Positions 20,616 to 30,989 of a stretch of 64,000 nucleotides of DNA are shown in pieces. Source of the stretch: Prorocentrum cordatum (lineage: Eukaryota > Sar > Dinophyceae > Prorocentrales > Prorocentraceae); contig CAUYUJ010012725.1 of the NCBI GenBank assembly GCA_963575745.1, positions 388,473-452,472 of the forward strand. The letters run 5' to 3'. The notes under the pieces are model-generated. The model made no database searches, was not told where the DNA came from, and saw only the letters and a list, made by a program, of their open reading frames with translations. Position 1 is the first letter of the stretch; every line of letters starts with the position of its first letter. The position numbers were made by a program, and so were the translations under genes.

Positions 20616-20790
20616 GTGATGATGATGATGATGTTGATGATGATGATGATGACGATGATGCTGATGATGATGATGATGATGATAATGATGATGCTGTTGA
20701 TGATGATGATGATGATGATGATGCTGATGGTGGTGGTGGTGGTGATGGTGATGGTGATGGTGATGGCGGTGACGAGGATGATGATGGTGG
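20616..20790. repeat. (GAT)n microsatellite
   Basis: GAT triplets with GGT variants, starting 10 bp after the putative stop of the preceding remnant. It gives spurious poly-Met, poly-Asp and poly-His frames. Confidence 0.9.
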
Positions 20791-22549
20791 CGATGGTATG
20801 CCGGTTCTCGAAGCTTCCCCTCCATGGACCCAGGCCGAACTCAACAGTGGTTTTCTCATCTTGGGAAGTGGGGAGCAGGGTAGGAGTGGAGAACACTGGG
20901 TTCCTTCCACTTTCTCGACAACTTTCTTTCCTGAGGTAACCCCCGTTTAGTGCCCCGCTCCCCCCCTCGTCCTCTCCATCGTCCTCCTTCTGCCGCCTCC
21001 TTTCTCTGCAACCTCTGGCGCCCACGTGATCACGGAGTAGTTATCTTCCAGGATTGCCCCAGGCACCGAAAACATTGAGACTTACTTTGGGCGCGAACAT
21101 ATTCGCTGGATTGCGAGCGACGGTGCTACCTCTTAGCTTCTTCGGCTCCTCGTGGCTACACCTTATGCGTCGGTGTCTGTCTGGACCAGGCTGGCCTTGT
21201 TCGGGGCCTTGGCTGCGGCTCTGGTGCGTATAGAACGCGGTTCACGCACTTTTTCTTAAAGCCATCGGCACACCGCCCAAACTGCCTTCCGCAGTTGTGC
21301 GATGGCCAGGGCCTTCGGCTGCACGCCCGTGTAGTCCGTTAGAGCGTGGGCAATACTGGCGCTGAAGGCTTGCGCGTTGTATTGGTTCTTGTTGCAGATT
21401 TCGTCCCCTGATGCCTCGATATCCGGTATCGGATCGCAATCGGCGGTGTGTGGAGTGCCGCGGGTCAGCCACCGTTGTTGCGACCGAAGAGTGTTGGAGT
21501 TCCCAGTGCCCGCAGCTTGTCAATGTGGGTGGCGCGATTGCGTCCCCGCCGTATGGGTTCCGAACCCATCGTGCGGAGTGTCGGTTGCATCCTTTTCACA
21601 TGGCATCAGTGGGGCAGTTTCCAACGAGATTGTGTGTGCGTGTGTGTGTGTGTTTGTGTGTGTTTGGGGGAAACCGCGCACCCACGTTTCTACCTTCACG
21701 AAGAACAAGGAATAGTTGGCCCGAGTTCGCCAGGGCTGTACCCCGAAAGTCCTCGGCCGTTGCGAAAAAGGCCAAGCGGGGCCAGGGGGTGTAAAAGTTG
21801 ATCGGAAGTGGCATCGCCACTGGATCCTCCTACTCCTCCTCCTGCTCATTCCCCCTCCGTTGGATGGTAGCGGTAGCAACCAGGCGAGCAAGGAGAACTT
21901 GACTTTCCAAGTGGGAGCCCGCCCCCCCCTCCGTGGGTGGTGATGCCCGTGCACAGCGCCGTGGCAGCGGCCGTGGGCCACGGCGCTGTCGACTAGCCCA
22001 TGCGTGTCTGCTGCGCCGTGGAACACCCAAAACGTCAGCCGCCCCCTTCTTTCGGGTTTGGGTCGACAGGGGAGGTTTTCAGATGCCGACGTTGCGCAAA
22101 CCGCTGCGCGCCACCGGTTTCGACCCCGCCGCCGTGCGCATTATTCGACGCACGGCCCCTTCTTCCAGCGCCGGGAATCGCCGGGGGGGGGGGAAGGGGA
22201 CGACGAGAAGGCTGAGGAGGACGGAGGAGGGGGGGGAGGACGACGAGAAGGCTGAGGACGGCGAGCCCACCACCCCAATTGGGGCGCTGCCCGGCGGGAG
22301 CGGGGCAAGCCCGCCTCGCCCGAGTCCCCGCCGCGCCCTGGTCCGCTTCGCCCACCGCCGTCTCTCGCCGTAGTCCTCGTTGGTCGTGGTCGTCACCTCT
22401 CGTCACAGGCTGCCTTCGTCGTCGCTCATCATCAACGGCGCGATCCGCACGTCATCGAAGAAGAAAAAAGTGCATGAACCTAAATGCTTGGCGTTCCGCG
22501 CGGCTCTTTCTTCTACGTCAAGGTCCGCTCGCCCAGCCCGCCCCGCCCG
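20791..22549. other. No gene supported in 1.75 kb
   Basis: A short (TG)n tract lies at 21630-21665. At 22180-22260 there is a GACGAGAAGGCTGAGGACG duplication. Several open frames of 100-170 codons exist in the GC-rich half, but none has a motif or is clearly favoured over its shadow. Confidence 0.35.
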
Positions 22550-22830
22550 TTTGGGGCTGATCGCCCGTGTCTTTGCATGCCCGCCTGCCCGTTCCAATGT
22601 GCTGCCCCGCCCGAAACAAATCCGTTCGCCCGACCCGGTACGTTGCGTCCGCCCGCCCGACCCGACCCGCCCAGAAAGGGCACGCTAAGGCGATGATGCG
22701 TCATCGTTGAGAACGCCCCGCCCGCCAAACCCGGCCCGCCCGCCAGGGTACACGCGTGTCAACTCGATGATGCATTTTGGTTTCATGTCCCGCCCGGCCC
22801 GGCCCGCCCGACCCGACGACGGCGGCGGCG
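22550..22830. repeat. Degenerate (CCCGCC) word repeat
   Basis: CCCGCCCG, CCCGACCCG and GGCCCGCCCG words recur throughout the segment. No fixed period could be assigned by eye. Confidence 0.4.
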
Positions 22831-22884
22831 GCGGTGGTTTCGTCGGCGTTGGCATCGAGTTTCCGGCGAACCGGGCTTCTCGGC

Positions 22885-22985
22885 CATATTGGAGGCCGTC
22901 TTGTTTTTTTGTTGTTTTGGGACTATCTTGGAGGCCTCTTCGTCTCTTTGGGGGCGATATTGGGTGCCGTCTTGGAGCGTCGGGA
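22885..22985. repeat. Short run of GGCCTCTTGG-type words
   Basis: GCCATATTGGAGGCCGTCTT, GGGACTATCTTGGAGGCCTC and GTGCCGTCTTGGAGC resemble the word repeat in the composite repeats at 4150 and 47900. Confidence 0.4.
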
Positions 22986-23064
22986 AGCCGAAAAGGCGAG
23001 AACGCCAAAATCATTCAAGAACCCATTCAGAATCACAACTGTTTGCTTTTTGGTGCCTACTTGG

Positions 23065-23235
23065 CGAAGTGGGTCCCGGCGAAACGGGACCCGGCGAAAC
23101 GGGACTCCAGCGAAGCGCGCCAAGCGAAGCTGGCCGCCGCCGAAACGGACCTTGGCGAAGCGGGCCCCGACGAAGCGGTTTTCGGGGCGAAGTGGGATTC
23201 TAGCGAAGCGTGGCGCTCGAGCGAAGCGGACCTAT
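23065..23235. repeat. Degenerate minisatellite, GGCGAAGCGGGNCC units
   Basis: About ten 14-18 bp units: GGCGAAACGGGACCC, GGCGAAGCGGGCCCC, AGCGAAGCGGACC and relatives. Confidence 0.6.
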
Positions 23236-23339
23236 GCCGCAGGAGTTGGGCTTGGCCAGCGCCACGACCTGGTTCGCGGTGCGGGCGGACTTCAGACTGC
23301 AGGGACCCTGCTCGCAGGCGGGAGGCCGCGAGTCGCCTT

Positions 23340-23575
23340 CGTCGTCCTCTTCTTTTTCCTCCTCCTCCTCCTCCTCCTCCTCCTCCTCCTCCTCCCCCTC
23401 CTCCTCCCACTCCTCCTCCTCCCCCTCCCCCTCCTCCTCCTCCTCCTCCTCCTCCTACTCCTCCTCTCCTCCTCCTCCTCCTCCTCCTCCTCCTCTCCCC
23501 TTCCTCCTCCTCCTCCTCCTCCTCCTCCTCCTCCTCCTCCTCCTCCTCCTCCTCCTCCTCCTCCTCCTCCTCCGT
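23340..23575. repeat. (TCC)n array
   Basis: About 235 bp of TCC triplets with a few CCC and TAC variants. Confidence 0.95.
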
Positions 23576-23990
23576 CTGTCGTCTCCCTCCGACCTCCAGC
23601 GACCAGCATCCCAGTCTCTTCCACCTCCACCCATCGACCTCCGACCTTCGCCAGCTCAGCACTCCGACCTCGGCTCTCAGCAGCCACCTTCCCGTTTCCT
23701 CCTCCACCTAGCGACCTCCAGCCTCCGCCAATGCAGCACTCCGACCTCCTGCATCTAGCACCCGTCTTTCCACTTCCACCTCCGCCGATCGACCTCCAGC
23801 CTCCGCCAGCTCAACACCTCCGACCTCCAGCATCCAGCAGCATGGTTTCCACTCCCACCTGCACCTGTCGACCTCCAGCCTCCACTGGGTCAGCATTCCG
23901 ACCTCCATCATACAGCACTCGACCTTTCATGTTAAGCTCCATGCGTTGATATCGAACTTCTACCAGCTCAGCCATCAGACATCCAGCTTC
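23576..23990. repeat. Degenerate minisatellite, CGACCTCCAGC units
   Basis: Words CGACCTCCAGCCTCCGCCA, CAGCACTCCGACCTC and CTTCCACCTCC recur in varying order over ~400 bp, directly after the TCC array. No gene is supported. Confidence 0.6.
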
Positions 23991-24469
23991 CAAGTCGACA
24001 TGCGTATCCTACACCAACACCAACACCAATTCAAGTAAAGACCACGCCAAGTACAATCACAACAACCTGACATCGACACAGACTACCACGTCACATCAGT
24101 TACAGGATCACCCTCGACGACACGCCGACCCAACGACATCGCACCACCGACATGACGACACCGGCCATCAGAGTTTAGCCGTCATCCCCTCCTCCGTCTC
24201 ACATATTTGTTCCACATATCTCGCGTGCATGCTTCACCATAGAGCACAGTATTCAGAGGCCACGGCCTCATTTACCTGGTCTCAATCAGGCCCAGACTGT
24301 CGTTCGTTTGTTCCTCCTCCTCCTCCTCCTTGCTCTTCGGTTCCTTGTCATTCTCGTCCTCCCCGTCTTCTCACTCCTCCTTCGACTCCGTCCTTCTCCT
24401 CCTCGCCATCATGGTCGGATGAGAAAAAGCGCGCTCGTGGCACACTCCTCATTGAAAGGGAGGCCCCAG
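23991..24469. other. No gene seen
   Basis: Spacer of more average composition (CACCAACACC words near 24010-24180, CCTCCT words near 24310-24400). No coding motif. Confidence 0.35.
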
Positions 24470-25260
24470 CTTGAAGCTACCCCCCCCCTCGCCTGGAAAG
24501 GGGGTGGGGGGTCGAAGCTACCCCCCCTCCCTTCCTTCTGTGGGCATTTTGGAGATGGGAGAGCCCTGGCTAAGGGGGGGGGGCTTTTAAGCTACCCCCC
24601 CCTCCCTCCTTTTCCTCTTTTCCTGACCCCAAGGTCAGCCCGGGCGGCTTCCCTTTCAGGGGGGGGGCTTCGGAAAGTTCCCCCCCCCCATTTTTTTTTT
24701 AGCAGCTGAGATTGCCTTGCCGGGGGGGGGGAGGCTTCATACCTACCCCATCCATCCCTTTACTTCTGGGCTCCACTCCGCTCCAGCCCGGGCTCCCATT
24801 TCAAAGGAGGAGCGAGTGCCCACCCCCCCCTTCCTTTCGCAGTTGAGATTGGAGACAACGCGTTTCACGGGCTCTTGCCTTGGGAACACTCGGCGGCGCG
24901 TTTCAAACAGAGGTGGGCCCCCCCTCCCTAACACTCGGCGCCGTCGATCAAAACCAGGGGGACTCCCCTCCCCCCCAACCCCCCCCCCTCCCGAACACCC
25001 CCCCCTCCCCCTCCCAGGGGCGGGGGGGTTTCAAACCCCCCCCCCTTCGGCGCTGGTGCTGGCGGCCGCCAGCAGCGCCCACGACGGGGACGCAGCGAAG
25101 ATGACCACATGCAGCTCAGGGTGGGGGGGGGTTCAACCCCCCTCCCCCACCCCCCTGGCGCGGGGGGGGGAGGTTCAAACCCCCACCCCTTCGCGCCGGC
25201 GCCGGCGGCGCTGGCGGCGGCCAGCAGCGCCGGCGCTGGCGCCGGCGACGGCGGGGACGC
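24470..25260. repeat. G/C-homopolymer-rich degenerate repeat
   Basis: Runs of 7-10 G or C recur every 20-60 bp, joined by words such as GCTTGAAGCTACC, TTTCAAACC and GCGCCGGCG. The many long homopolymers make base counts here unreliable. The open frame that crosses this region into the CCA array is spurious. Confidence 0.6.
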
Positions 25261-26150
25261 AGCGACGATTACCACCACCACCACCACCACCACCACCACC
25301 ACCACCACCACCACCACCACCACTATCACCACCACCACCGCCTCAACCCACCACCACCACCACCACCACCAACAGCACCACGCAACCACCACCACAGCCA
25401 CCACCACCACCACAACCACCACCACAATTCACCATCACCACCACCACCGCCACCACAAAAACCCCACCACCGCTACCACCACCACCACCACAATCTACCA
25501 CACCACCACCACCACCGCCACAACCACTACCAGCAGCACAACCCACCGCCACCACCACAAACCACCGCACCACCACCACCACCACCACCGCAACCACCAC
25601 CACCACCACCACCACAACAAACGTCCACAAACCACCGCCACCACCACAACCCACCACCACCACCAACACCACCACAAACCACCACACCACCACCACCACC
25701 ACCACACAACCACAACCACAACCACCATTCACCATCACCATCACCACTATCACCACAAAACCCACCACTACCACCACCACCACCACAATCTACCACACCA
25801 CCACCACCACAACCGCCACAACCACCACCACTATCATCAGCACAACTCACCACCACCACCACGAACCTCCACACCACCACCAGCACCGCCACCAACACCA
25901 CCACCAGCATCACCTCTACAAATCACCGTCACAACCACAACCCACCACCACCACCACCACCACAAACCACCACCACACCACCACCAAACCACAACCACAC
26001 CACCACCACCCACTGGCACAACCACCACCACCACCACAACGAACCGCCACACCACCACCACCACAACCTCCACCACCGCTACCACCACCACCACCACAAC
26101 CCACCACCACCACCACCACCACCACCACCGTCGTCCTCGTCGACGCTCCC
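25261..26150. repeat. (CCA)n array, ~890 bp
   Basis: Long pure CCA runs at 25265-25340, then CCA/ACA/GCC mixtures to 26150. Frames read as poly-Thr, poly-His or poly-Pro on one strand and poly-Val/Trp/Gly on the other. Confidence 0.95.
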
Positions 26151-26469
26151 CGCCACCGCCCAAAATTGGAAATCGTCGTCCCCGCCGCCCGCCGTCGCCA
26201 GCCGCCGCCGACGCAATCGCCGGCCCGAGGAGATGGGAAGCAGGGGGGGGGTCCAACCCCCCGTCCCCCCCCCTCCAAGCGACCACAGAACGCGCTTTTT
26301 TTGACATTGCCTTGCCAAGGGAAGGGGGCTTCAATGCTACCTCCCGTTCTCTCGCAGCCGCGATTGCGTTGCCAAGGGGGTGGGATCGACGGTACGCCTT
26401 CTTCTTGGTTTTTTCTGGGGTCGAAGGTGCGCCTGGGCTTGCATTTGCGAGCTACCTTCCGCCCCGCCC
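26151..26469. other. No gene seen
   Basis: Spacer with C-runs and GAAGGGGGCTTC words like those at 24470-25260. Confidence 0.3.
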
Positions 26470-27840
26470 CTCTCCTATCGCAGCACGGGGTTTTGCAAAA
26501 GGGGGCCGCACATGCGCCCGGCGCGTGCGCGCGGCCACGATGGGGCCGCAAGCGGAGGGCCACACATGCAGGCGGCGAACTCTCTGCACGTGAAAACCGG
26601 TGCGCGGAAGGGGGGGCGGGGGCAACATGCCCCTGGCGCGCGCGCGGGGCGAGTGTTTCCGCTTGGCCACGAGGCCCCACGCGGGCTCAATTTGGGAGTG
26701 GCGAGTTCGTTGAATGTAGTAGTACGCGCGCGGAAGGGGGGAGGGCAACGGAGGGGGGGGGGCCAGCATGCTCCCGGCGCGCGCACGCGGAGCAGGTGAT
26801 TTCGCGCGTTCCGGGGCGCGGCGGGGCCGCATGCGATGGACCCGACTGGCGGGTGGCAAATTTTTTGCGTGTGCAAGTGTGTGCCCCCCGTGCGTGGACG
26901 CGCGCGCGGGAGGCAAGTGTTTTCGCGTGTCCACGGGGCCTCTTGGGGGACCCAACTTGGGGGTGGCGAGTGCTGCAACAGGTAAAATTGAGTCGGGCCT
27001 GTCTCTCTACATGCGAAATATTCCAGAACAGTTAAAGCATAGTGCGGGACCGCCTTGTCGACTTGCTTTGATCATGTTTGATCGTTTTTGGGTTATGTCT
27101 TGTATTCCTGCAGGAGAGCATGCCCTGCCTAAGGGTAAGAATACGCTCGCGGAGCGGGGGCAAACTCGCACAGCACGTGGATCGACGACATCTGGCAGCG
27201 CATGCAAGGATCGCATCGGGTCACCCGGCAATGCGTTTGCCGTTGCTTTCGCGTGTCCACGGAGCCTTCGGGGTACCCCACTTGGGGGCGGCGAGGGCTT
27301 CAACACGCAAAACTTCGCGCGCGGATGGGGGCTGGGCAGCGGAGAGAGGGGCCCAGCACGAGGCTGGCGCGTCGTGCGAGCGGAGCTCCCACGTGGCACA
27401 CGCCTTTTCCTTCAGGCCACGGCGCGGGGCCACACGCGAGGGACCCCACACGTTCGGGTGGTGGTCTCTCTTATGGCACGTGGGCATACAGTGGAGGCCC
27501 ATGCCAAGAAACGCTTTGTTTGCCTCCAGGGTGCCCCGGGCTTCTCAGGTGTCGGTGGTTTTGCTCCGGGGAGCGTGATACTCCCACGACGCGAATCGAC
27601 GGCCTTCCCAGGGTCTCCGGGTTGGGCTTCTTGTGGAGGGTTTCTTGTGGGCTGGCCCCCACTGTGAGTGCGCGGACGGGGGGCCCGACGTGCCTGCGGC
27701 GCGTGCGCGCGGGGCACGTTTTGTGACACGTCCACGGGGCCCCTTGGCATGTGCAGTTGCGCGCGCAGGGGGGGGGGGAGGGGGGGGGGCAAACAGAGGG
27801 GCCGGCATGCGCCTGGCGTGTGCGCGGAGGGCGTGTTTCC
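26470..27840. repeat. Degenerate GC-rich satellite, ~140-150 bp units, interrupted
   Basis: Units carry GCATGCGCCTGGCGCGTGCG, TTTTCGCGTGTCCACGGGGC, CAACTTGGGGGTGGCGAG and GCGCGCGGAAGGGGG. They are visible at 26470-26980, 27230-27440 and 27665-27840. Unrelated AT-richer sequence (26985-27210) and a family B element (27487-27665) break the array. Confidence 0.6.
27487..27665 (+). mobile_element. Family B MITE-like element, copy 3, inserted in a satellite
   Basis: The left end is TA-CAGTGGAGGCCCATGCC and the right end GGCTGGCCCCCACTG. The interior follows the family consensus (CTTTGTTTGCCTCCAGGGTG, GTGTCGGTGGTTTTGCT). The satellite units continue on both sides, which shows the insertion clearly. 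Confidence 0.75.
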
Positions 27841-27989
27841 ACGTCTTGCTTTGCTGAGAACCCTGGGCCAATTGCCGAGGCTGATATCGTCGAGATAGCG
27901 AACCTGACTGCAAGAAACACCTCTGGCACATGCAGCGCCCAATCTGCACAGTTGCTGCGAGGCGTAACAGCCGCAAGACGGGCAACACC

Positions 27990-28680
27990 AGAGCTCTGAG
28001 CCCGTCCAATCCATGACCGTGTGAGTGTCCCGCACGACCCCCCCCCCGATATGCGCACCTGTTGCCCTGAAGGAGGCCCCAGGAGAATACCGTTCACGCT
28101 GAGTAAACCGAAACAGAGAGTGTTAAGCCAGTCTGCTTCAGCCGCAAATGAAGTGGAGCCCTGACACCTGGCACAGCCCTGAGAGTTAGCGAGATAATGT
28201 TGAGTAGCCAACGTGGCAAAACACTGGCCCCGAGGGGGCCGAACGATAGCGGCTTTTCGTTTGCGACGGTGTAGCCTAGATCCTTGGAGGACAGCCTCTT
28301 CAGCTCGGGTGGGCCCGAGGGTGCCCTGAAGGATGCGCATGCGGATTGCGAACATTGCGTATTCGTTCTGCTGCATACGTGCACGCACATTATCGGGGAG
28401 ACGAGCCACTCGTGCTCCTTTCGACGCGAGATCAGCAGCTGTAGCACTACCGTGAACTCAGAGCCTGGGCGGCTTGCGCTGCACAGTGTCTTCTGTCGCC
28501 AGTTGCGAATGAGCGACACGGCCTGGGCAAGAGCAGAGACCACGCCTCTGGACCTCCTTGCCGATGGGCCGCCAGAGGTCCGCGTCTGGGCCCGCCGGCC
28601 GATGCCAGCGCGCATGGAACCGGACTGAATACACAGCGGCGTCATCGGTGATGCATCTACAGTTCGGAGGTGGATAGACC
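27990..28680 (-). pseudogene. RNase H tail of a non-LTR retrotransposon (degenerate)
   Basis: On the minus strand, reading from 28680 down, one frame gives ADLWRPIGKEVQRRGL and VAHSQLATEDTVQRK. After a stop it gives GSATAADLASKGARV, ARLPDNVRARMQQNEYA and then IRMRILQGTLG. GSATAADLASKGA resembles the GN-x2-AD-x-LA box around the last catalytic Asp of retroelement RNase H domains. Downstream HYLANSQGCARC and ADWLNTLCFG look like the Cys-rich tail seen after RNase H in dinoflagellate LINEs. The in-frame stop suggests a dead copy. Elements of families I and B abut its upstream side. The assignment rests on recalled family patterns, not on an alignment. Confidence 0.45.
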
Positions 28681-28836
28681 CCCTACCCTGACACGTCGAT
28701 GAAGGAATTGGCCGGTTTCGGTTCGCGAGAGGGCGTCGCGGCCGTCATTTTGCTGGTCCAGGTCCGTCGGTTTCGGTCCCAGGCCGTTCTCACTAAGGGG
28801 AGATTTACTAAAGGGAGGTGTGTCCACCGCCGAACA
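28662..28836. mobile_element. Family I MITE-like element, copy 2
   Basis: The left end is GTTCGGAGGTGGATAGACC and the right end GGTGTGTCCACCGCCGAAC. The interior is as in copy 1 (GAAGGAATTGGCCGG, GGTTTCGGTCCCAGGCCG, CTCACTAAGGGGAG) but without the TCC expansion. Confidence 0.7.
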
Positions 28837-29013
28837 GTGGAGGCACATGCCAAGAATCACTTTGCTTGCCTCCAGGGTGCCCTGGGTATCTCGGGTGTCG
28901 ATGGTTCTGCGACGGAACGCGTGACGTCCCCACACCACAAAGTTGTGGACCTCTTGGGGTCTCAGGGTTGGGTTTCTTGTGGAAGGTTTCTTGTGGAATG
29001 GCCCCCCACTGTA
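28835..29013 (+). mobile_element. Family B MITE-like element, copy 4
   Basis: The left end is CAGTGGAGGCACATGCCAAG, starting at the last bases of the family I copy. The right end is GGCCCCCCACTG-TA. The interior follows the consensus closely. The left flank is AA rather than TA. Confidence 0.75.
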
Positions 29014-29296
29014 AGGGTGTGTGCTGTTCGCTCGTCAACCTTTTTCTCTCCTTCACCCCCGTCGTCTACCCCGATTGCGCAACGTGGCGACAGGAGAAGG
29101 GGGCACGCCGAGGGAGGGGCGGATGTCAGAGCAGGCTGGTGAGCAGGGCCTCCTCGTCCTCCTCCGCCAGAACATCAGACCGACGGAGGCATGCGAGCAA
29201 ACAAAAGACCCCCCCCAAGCGACAGCTTGCCCAGGGCCAGGCAAGGGCCCCCCACGGCCCGACAGAGACCTGCAGGGGCTCTTGCGAGGAACTTGA
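29014..29296. other. No gene seen
   Basis: Spacer without motif, ahead of a GGA array. Confidence 0.3.
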
Positions 29297-29475
29297 GCGG
29301 AGGAGGAGGAGGAGGAGGAGGAGGAGAAGGAGGAGGAGGAGGAGGAGAAGGAGGAGGGGGAGGGGGAGGAGGGGGAGGGGGAGGGGGAGGGGGAGGAGGA
29401 GGAGGAGGAGGAGGAGGAGGAGGAGGAGGAGGAGGAGGAGAGGTGGAGGAGGAGGAGGAGGACGGAGGACGAAGG
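29297..29475. repeat. (GGA)n array with GGGGGA variants
   Basis: About 175 bp of GGA, GAA and GGGGGA units. Confidence 0.95.
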
Positions 29476-29933
29476 ACGAGGAGGAGGAGGACCTCCCCAT
29501 CCCCCCTCCTCCCCTGTCCTGCCTTTGGTAGTGGTTGTGGAGAGTTTGCACACGCCTGGACCTAAACTCTGTTTTGCTGGACTTTGGCTGTGTTGTGCTT
29601 TTCGTTTTGCCAGGGAGGTGCAGGAAAATAGGTGGAGCAAAACGAAAGACATAACGACACGTAACGAAAAACAGCGTTTATAGGTCCAGCCCTGGGGCCA
29701 GCCCTGGCCCTATCCTTCGGAGCCGCGGGTGGTAGGTGTCCTTGCCCTCGCAAGCGTCTCCGAAGACATGCAAATGCGCGCGAGACTTCCCTTAGCCTAG
29801 ATGGGCTCATCGTTGCTGGTGGAGGCCTACTGCTCGCTGGCTGGGGCTTCAGGGGCTTTCACCCAGCTGCTAGGTACGAGGCCCTCAAGCCAAGAGCAAG
29901 GCTCACGCTCATGCCACGCGCATGCCTTATTTC
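29476..29933. other. No gene seen; small inverted CGTTTTGC repeat
   Basis: TTTCGTTTTGCC (29600) and AGCAAAACGAAAG (29636) are inverted to each other around a ~25-bp loop. Nothing else recognised. Confidence 0.3.
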
Positions 29934-30145
29934 GGGGGCAACGATCGGGGGGGATGGGCATTAGGGGGGGATGCATTGACCCCCAATCGCCCATTGACCG
30001 CCGATAGGGGCCCGATAGCCCCAACCTGCCCAGGAAGGTGCGGATTCACTCTTGGGGGCCTATCGCCGATCTATCGGCGATGTATCACCGATTCCAGGTC
30101 GATGCATCCCCCCCATGTGCCGGTCCCCCCCCCATCGTTGCCCCT
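29934..30145. mobile_element. Family A MITE-like element, copy 3
   Basis: The left end is GGGGCAACGATCGGGGGGGA, then TGGGCATTAGGGGGGGATGC. The right end is GATGCATCCCCCCCATGTGC, then CCCCATCGTTGCCCC. The flanks carry TTATTTC on the left and TTATTC on the right, a possible but imperfect target duplication. Confidence 0.75.
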
Positions 30146-30619
30146 CGTTATTCACGAATGGTTCACTCATCTTGTACACTGGACGTTTCTTGTCGGCACC
30201 TGGGCAGACCCGATCTCAATGGAAAGTGGTCTCGGTTTCTTCACAGCCTGCAGGCCATCTTGGGCATGTTGCTGTCAAAACCCGTCTGCATCTCGCCTGC
30301 CGTCGAGCTCGAGGCCGTGGTGCCCCGGCCGCGGCGGCAAGCGGCAGGCCCGACAGACGGGCGCCACCGGGGGCCCAGGCGGCCCCTCCGAGCTGCTTCT
30401 GGTACGGGCAGTTGCAGACTCCATGCCCCGTGCCCGCACCGTCGAAGTGTGCGGAAGCCTCGAGCCAGGCCTTGGACTGTACAGTGCTGCTGAACTCCTG
30501 GGCGAGACCCTCGGGTCAGAGGAGGAAGAGGTACCCATACTTCAACCCTTTCCTCGTTTTTCTCATATTGGGGCCCCTGGGAGACCCTCGTCAACACCGC
30601 TGGATTCGCCTCGAAATTC
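30146..30619. other. No gene supported
   Basis: Mixed-residue frames on both strands, for example ARTVEVCGSLEPGLGLYSAA on the plus strand. I could not choose a strand or a family. Confidence 0.25.
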
Positions 30620-30960
30620 TGGTCAGACGCACCCTGGGAGAGGTCTGGTGAGTAGCGGTATCCGTACTTTTTGGTTTCCCATCGGGAACATCGAGTGCCA
30701 TGTGGCCCGCGACGCTGCCCAGCTGAAACTGCCACGGTCCCTGTCCAGCAGGCGTGGTCCAACCAGCAGGTCCCTCAGGTTGCCAGCCTGTGCTTGGAGA
30801 AGGTGGGCGATGGTGGCCGCCTGAGGTCCTCGAATGTGTTTGACCCCCTGGTCGGGAGGCACAAACTCTCCAGCTCCGGCTCCACCGGCTTCCACGATGA
30901 CTGCATGGCCGTGCGTGCCGACTTCTGAGACATTCACGTTGCCACCCACAACCCTCAAGT
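30620..30960. other. Unassigned coding-like segment, strand uncertain
   Basis: The plus strand gives SNQQVPQVASLCLEKVGDGG and HKLSSSGSTGFHDDCMAVRA before a stop at 30926-30928. The minus strand gives SEVGTHGHAVIVEAGGAG and ATIAHLLQAQAGNLRDLLVG. Both have balanced composition. I do not recognise either product. Confidence 0.3.
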
Positions 30961-30989
30961 GTCACAAGATAAGTTGTAAAGCGGGTCTC

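Noticed and set aside
20616-20790. Poly-Asp or poly-Met protein
   Set aside because: A direct reading of a (GAT)n tract that follows the stop of the preceding remnant.
24717-27035. 772-codon plus-strand open frame, the longest in the window
   Set aside because: It crosses C-homopolymers and the (CCA)n array. Thr/Pro/His runs come from the repeat, and the GC-rich ends have no motif.
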